Origin: Heterobasidion occidentale
Lineage: Eukaryota > Basidiomycota > Agaricomycetes > Russulales > Bondarzewiaceae
DNA: 25,036 bases
Assembly: GCA_039111635.1 (NCBI GenBank)
Contig: JBCAQO010000159.1
Location: forward strand, 1 to 25,036
Direction: 5' to 3'
Notes under the pieces: generated by a model
Databases searched by the model: none
Told to the model about the DNA's origin: nothing
Seen by the model: only the letters and a program-made list of their open reading frames with translations
Made by a program: the position numbers and the translations under genes
In this document: piece after piece, positions 20,784 to 25,036 of the stretch
How positions within the stretch are numbered: the stretch's first letter is position 1
How the letters are laid out: each line of letters begins with the position of its first letter

Positions 20784-22196
20784 TCACTTCAGTCCGCGCA
20801 GCTTGACTATCACGTCCTGGACGCTCGGTGCATTCCACTCCCCACTCCATCCTTGTCTCCGTTCTCTTCTATGCGCTAGCTCTGGGGGCTCCCACCGCTC
20901 CCTCTCGCCTGCTCTTCCCAGGAGGTTTGCCAGCCGTGACTCCGACCGCGGCGCAATCTCCGTCTCGCTCTCTATGTTGGCATTGGCAATGCCTTGGCAC
21001 CGCAAACGACCTTCCTCTTCCGCAGCCCAGGCGTCGTAGTCAGCCTCCAATCGCGCTTGTGAATAGAAGAGGGATGTGAATCGTGGAAGAGGAGCTGCGC
21101 GACGCGGGCGTAGGTGCGTTGGACGTGATGCAATTCCTGCACCCAGAGCAGTTGTTGATGCTGGTATATTTGCTATCGGAACGTCTTTGACGTGCGCGGG
21201 TATATACGTACCCGGGGTTTCTAAGGAATGTGGGGTAGGAAGCTGCGGCCCATCTGATGACCGGCTCTGAGGGGGGAGAATAACGTGTTGTGGTGGAAGG
21301 TAGGCCCGCGCCATGTCTGCTGATGGTCGCGGTATTGGTGGTAGAGGGCGCTCGAGCGGGTTTTGTGGCCTCACATCTTCGTGTCCAGACCGCGAAATTT
21401 GCATGCTGGATAGCGAACGGCTGCGCCTCAAGATCCGTTTGTCGGACTGCATGTGGTGTGTATCTGCATGGAAAACAAGCTCGGGCGGCACGTTCTCGCC
21501 CAGATGTCTGGTAAGCTTCTCCATCTTCCGCCTCCGCGTCTTCGCTTCCTTCGCCTTTTTCTTCTGCTCTGCCCTCTCTGCCGCTCTGTCGGAGACTCCA
21601 GAGAACATCTGATACATGGACGGGAAGCGCAATCCCAGCGGGGACGTCAACGTGGAGGTTGAGATGAAGGAGAGTGAGGAAGTCCGTCTGGACCATCGGC
21701 CAGGAGTCGTAGGTGACCGAGGATTGGATCGAGTAAGTTCGGAGTCATCATGTGTAGATCGGAGTGACCCGTCTGTCGTAGATTCTCTGCGAGAGGACTT
21801 GCGGAGCGCAAGCACGGTGGGTGATTGTGGGCGTTCGGTGACGTGCGACTGCGTGGACGAGCGGAAGGGCCCCTGCTGTCTCGCATCCAGAAGTGACTTC
21901 GTAGCCTGATCCGATCGCATCTCGTCTCGAGCGCTCGGGTCATCGCCCAAAAACGCACCGATTTGAGTCGTGGACGCCGGCATCGAAACATTCTCGTACT
22001 CCTCTATGACACCTTCGTTCTGGTATTTGCTCTTTCTGAGTGGAGAGCGTACAGGCGGTGTCAGATGGAGCAGCGGGGTCGTCCCAAGAATTTTGCCCAG
22101 CTTGCGCGTCGATTTGATGAGCCTGAGGCGTTGAGATGGAGTGAGGTGGTAGTACAGGTCGCTGCTGTCCGCTATAGTATAAGAGGTCGTGGACAT
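20784..22196 (-). CDS. Conserved hypothetical protein, 470 aa, intronless
   Basis: No function recognised. It is one uninterrupted frame from ATG (22196) to stop (20784), unusual beside its intron-rich neighbours. The N-terminus (YYHLTPSQRLRLIKSTRKLG) looks structured. Then follow long Ser/Arg/Pro-rich stretches with many possible phosphorylation sites. In the middle (about 205-245) is a charged helical segment (ERAEQKKKAKEAKTRRRKME) running into KLTRHLGENVPPELVF. Near the C-terminus WSGEWNAPSVQDVIVKLRGL forms a compact block ending at the stop. The last two blocks look like conserved elements of a basidiomycete hypothetical family, recognised from memory only. A TATAAG lies about 148 bp upstream. 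Confidence 0.85.
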   Translation of the reverse strand: MSTTSYTIADSSDLYYHLTPSQRLRLIKSTRKLGKILGTTPLLHLTPPVRSPLRKSKYQNEGVIEEYENVSMPASTTQIGAFLGDDPSARDEMRSDQATKSLLDARQQGPFRSSTQSHVTERPQSPTVLALRKSSRRESTTDGSLRSTHDDSELTRSNPRSPTTPGRWSRRTSSLSFISTSTLTSPLGLRFPSMYQMFSGVSDRAAERAEQKKKAKEAKTRRRKMEKLTRHLGENVPPELVFHADTHHMQSDKRILRRSRSLSSMQISRSGHEDVRPQNPLERPLPPIPRPSADMARAYLPPQHVILPPQSRSSDGPQLPTPHSLETPGTYIPAHVKDVPIANIPASTTALGAGIASRPTHLRPRRAAPLPRFTSLFYSQARLEADYDAWAAEEEGRLRCQGIANANIESETEIAPRSESRLANLLGRAGERERWEPPELAHRRERRQGWSGEWNAPSVQDVIVKLRGLK

Positions 22197-22939
22197 GGTG
22201 GAAATAGAATGTTTGCAGAAGTTGAATGTGTGTCGTGATAAATAAGAAACAAGGAAAAGGAAAGATTATGGCGACCCAGTCAGCCAGAGTAAAGCGAATG
22301 TGGGCGAGAGAAAGCTCGACCCTGGATAAACGCTGTTTCTGCCCTTATACTCCCTCGTGCGTGTTTGGGCTCATCATTATCTCGAACACCACCGCCACCG
22401 CCATCAATATTTGATCCCGTGTTCGTTAATGGAATTGATGGGCTGGGAGGCTCTTCGGAGAGTACAAGTAGATCTCACCTGATCTCGCGGCTATTAAGAA
22501 TCTGGCATGCTGAACGCCGTCATCGACTCATTTCAAGCGCGATCAAGGCGAAGGCAGTGTGTACCTGACTCCTTGTTCTTGCAAGAAATATGTATCGCTG
22601 AACAGTAGTAGGTGCAAACTGTACCGCACCAAGGGCTATGATCTCGTCAATTACATTAATAGAACACCTCATTATAGACGAGGCCCATTACTGTGAAAGG
22701 CCGTTTTGACTTAGAAGGCCAAACGCGAATCTATGCGAATAGGCGAGCGAGTGACAGCTCAAATGCAAGCGAACATCCACCGAAGACGATCACTACGCTT
22801 CGAATATTGAAAATCGGCACCGTGCTCTCGACGGAGTCAAATCAACAGAAATGAATAAACCCCGAGTAGATCCTAATTCGTCTCATCAACGTTTGACCCG
22901 TCTATTGTAACTCTTTCGAGCCATGACCGCTTAGAGTAC
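22197..22939. other. Intergenic region between tandem minus-strand genes
   Basis: About 740 bp, holding the promoter of the 470-aa protein gene (TATAAG on the minus strand at 22344-22349) and the 3' flank of the ketoacyl reductase. No coding frame worth calling was seen. Confidence 0.45.
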
Positions 22940-24062
22940 TCAAGCCTTTTTGGCCTCCCTCTCCTTCTTCCTCAGAGCACGTTTACGAATGTCTTTATGC
23001 AACGCATGGGTGTACTGCAGCACGACTTGCGCGGGGGCTAGCCGCATAACAAACCCGAGGAGAGCGTGCGACCAGTAGGGAATCTGAGTGCCGGGCGCGA
23101 CCCCGCGCAGGACGGCGCGAACGTAGGCGTTAGGAAGCGGGATGAGCAGCGAAGGGCGACGAATTTTGGACATGGATGACACGACGAAATAGGTGTTAGA
23201 ATGCTCCACGGTGACGCCTTTGGGCCCGAGCTCGGCCGCGAGGGCGTCGGAGAACGTCGCCAGAACGCCTTGGACGCGCCATAGGTGGCGAGCATGGGGC
23301 GGGGGCGGCACCACCGAAAGACCCGATGTTGAGGATCAATCCACGGTGGCGAGAGACCATTCCTGGCGTGACGAGCGAGGTAACGCGCAACGTGGCGGAG
23401 ACGTTGATGGCGAGGATGTCACGAATCTCTTCGGCAGGGGTATCGATGAAGTCGGATGGCATCTCATGGGACTTTCCAACGTTATTCACTGGGGGGAATG
23501 AGCGCGTAGCATCAAGTGGGAAAACGGAACGCACCCAGAACACCGATATCGAGTTCCGCGAGTGCGTCGTGGAGACTTTGGTAGACAGCGTCATCAGCGT
23601 GCGCAAAGTCGATCGCAAAAGTGCGAGTCTGAACGTCCGCTAAGGGCAGAGTTGTCAAGAGAGTATGGGATGAGGCAACATCGACATACGGATTTCCGAG
23701 GCCACGGCAGCTAGTTTGTCGGGATTGCGAGCAGCGAGGAAGACATTGAAGCCCGCTCGTGCGAGTTGGAGAGCGAATTCGCGACCAATTCCATCGGAAG
23801 CACCCGTTACCACTGCTTGAATGTGAGAGGAGGACGGCGACCGATGAAAAGAGGACCCACCAGCCCAAGCGCCTTGCTTTGCCCCAAACCTTTTCAACTG
23901 AGAGAGAGTGTGTGAGTTGATGAAGAACAACGAGGGAAAACAGACGGACAGGCCTTCCAGGCAAGACAAACGTGCGAAGAAGAAGAGGAGAAAGAGAGGG
24001 AAACAGGCGAGGGTGAGTGCGCCCACGGCCTGGAGGACGAGGCTGACGGAGGCGGGTGCCAT
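22940..24062 (-). CDS. Very-long-chain 3-ketoacyl-CoA reductase (SDR family), two frameshifts in the last exon
   Basis: Enzymes of this kind (yeast Ifa38) reduce 3-ketoacyl-CoA with NADPH in the ER fatty-acid elongation cycle. Exons on the minus strand: 24062-23946, 23897-23861, 23812-23690, 23639-23535 and 23488-22940, about 310 aa once the frame is followed. A hydrophobic N-terminus (residues 5-30) anchors it to the membrane. The SDR motifs are [10 protein letters not shown] (cofactor binding), NNVGKSHE, the Ser of LNIGSFGG, and YGASK (Tyr-x3-Lys). In the last exon the frame breaks twice: after AAPAP (near 23296-23305) and after ASKAF (near 23262); each break behaves like one missing base. 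It ends in a basic tail ([13 protein letters not shown]), compatible with ER retention though not a classic KKxx. The ATG at 24110 would add 16 unlikely residues. Confidence 0.85.
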
Positions 24063-24244
24063 GTTGGGGTGGACAGAAAAGGCAATCGCAATTGCGTCGC
24101 GTTTGATCAAGTTTGACTTTTTGATCTGCTACCACGCCCTTGGCTCGTAGAGTCCGGGCTGCTCAATAGATCTTTTCGTCGTCTCTTCGACAGTCCGAAT
24201 TACTTTATGCTTCAATTTATTCTCCAAGGCCGCCTAGAAACACC
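24063..24244. promoter_or_regulatory. Divergent promoter between the ketoacyl reductase and XPF genes
   Basis: Only 182 bp separate the two start codons, so both core promoters must lie here. No clear TATA box was found. Confidence 0.5.
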
Positions 24245-25036
24245 ATGAGTTCCGACGTTCTCACTCGCGACCTTCTACCCTTCCACCTCTCCATTCTCGA
24301 GTGCCTCCACGACCCCTTGACGAGTGACCTTCTTCTCCTTGCCCGTGGCCTTGGCCTTCGCAAGATTGTATGCACTCTGATGCAGATATACGACTCGCCT
24401 CAAAATCTCGTCCTACTCGTGAACGCGTCTCCCGAGGAGGAAGCTGCCATCGGTGAGAGCTAGGAATCATGGGATGCAGGAACCCTGGTTTGCGTGTGGT
24501 CGGCTATGAAATGCCAAAGAAAGACAGGTGAGTGCCCTTCGACGAATGAGACGAGCGGCTTGGCTAGTGCCTTCAGCGTATCTAGTCCCAGTAGACTTGA
24601 CACTGGACACAGTACTCATCTTGAATTCATCCAGGCAGGATCTCTACAAGAAAGGGGTTTAATATCCGTCACATCTCGGATTCTTGTTGTCGATATGTTA
24701 CAATCAGACATTCCTACAGACCTTATCACGGGTCTCCTCGTGCTGCATGCCGAAAGGCCCGTCATCTCTCGATTGTTTCTTGTTCGCAACTTCGGGCTCA
24801 TCTGAAGCGCGTAGGGTCAACGCATTGTCCCTAGAAGCGTTCATCGTCCGCCTCTATCGCGAGAAGAACAAAAAGGATTTCTGAAAGCTTTCTCTGATCA
24901 ACCCGAGCATATCACCTCGGGCTTTCCCATTGAAGAACATCATGAAGGAGCTGCAGTTACGGACAGTCCACATCTACCCGCGGTCAGTGAAGCACAGTCT
25001 CCCATGACGAATATACTCTATATTCCAAACAGATTC
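24245..25036 (+). CDS. XPF/Rad1 DNA repair endonuclease, N-terminal part (runs off the right edge, several frame breaks)
   Basis: XPF (yeast Rad1) with ERCC1 (Rad10) makes the 5' incision in nucleotide excision repair. The start (LLPFHLSILECLHDP, LLLARGLGLRKIVCTLMQIY, NLVLLVNASPEEEAAIG) is the helicase-like N-terminal domain of the family, followed by GLRVVGYEMP, ISVTSRILVVDMLQSDIP, ITGLLVLHAER, ALSLEAFIVRLYREKNKK and LKNIMKELQLRTVHIYPR. Exons are about 24245-24527, 24635-24756, 24815-24982 and 25033 onward. The frame breaks near 24454-24459, at the G4 run 24654-24657, at the A5 run 24870-24874 and near 24926-24928; the first three act like one missing base. The second intron appears to start with GC (24757) rather than GT. 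The nuclease domain lies beyond the window. Confidence 0.88.

Noticed and set aside
1..25036. Search for CRISPR arrays, bacterial operons, integrases, riboswitches or rRNA
   Set aside because: Nothing of the kind is present; intron structure and gene families are those of a fungal nuclear genome.

Overview
The window reads as nuclear DNA of a mushroom-forming basidiomycete (Agaricomycetes, perhaps a polypore). Protein genes are cut by many 48-66 nt GT-AG introns. One gene belongs to the basidiomycete DUF6534 membrane family, and a large DNA transposon carries a Tnp2-type transposase of the kind common in Agaricomycetes. All exon models below were made by hand from splice sites, codon phase and remembered family similarity; no search was run.

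Layout. 1-1104 (-): N-terminal part of a Drs2-type P4-ATPase (phospholipid flippase), running off the left edge. 1222-1300 (+): tRNA-Gln(TTG) with a 7-nt intron. 1352-2977 (+): voltage-gated K+ channel with a TVGYG filter. 3573-4397 (-): secreted double-psi beta-barrel (RlpA-like) protein. 4398-6317: no gene recognised. 6318-7119 (+): secreted Asn/Gly-rich protein of uncertain structure. 7719-9707 (-): type II membrane protein of the fungal O-fucosyltransferase-like group. 10927-12437 (+): DUF6534 membrane protein. 12703-20514: a 7.8-kb transposon with terminal inverted repeats and a perfect 7-bp target duplication (CCTGAAT); it holds three genes. 20784-22196 (-): conserved hypothetical protein. 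22940-24062 (-): very-long-chain 3-ketoacyl-CoA reductase. 24245 to the right edge (+): XPF/Rad1 repair nuclease, divergent from the reductase.

The best system here is the transposon. Its genes are a 1144-aa Tnp2-like transposase (-), a 672-aa accessory protein (-) with its own conserved core, and a 219-aa coiled-coil protein (+) sharing a 188-bp divergent promoter with the accessory gene. The transposase and the coiled-coil gene converge, with stops about 32 bp apart. Matching TIRs and an intact target duplication suggest a fairly recent insertion.

A second theme is single-base length differences that break otherwise well conserved genes: flippase near 44-48, K+ channel start at a C8 run, transposase tail at an A7 run, two in the ketoacyl reductase and at least four in XPF. 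The gene-rich middle (3.5-16.5 kb) is nearly free of them. Indel errors in a draft assembly, worst towards the window edges, explain this better than parallel decay of housekeeping genes, but the sequence alone cannot settle it.
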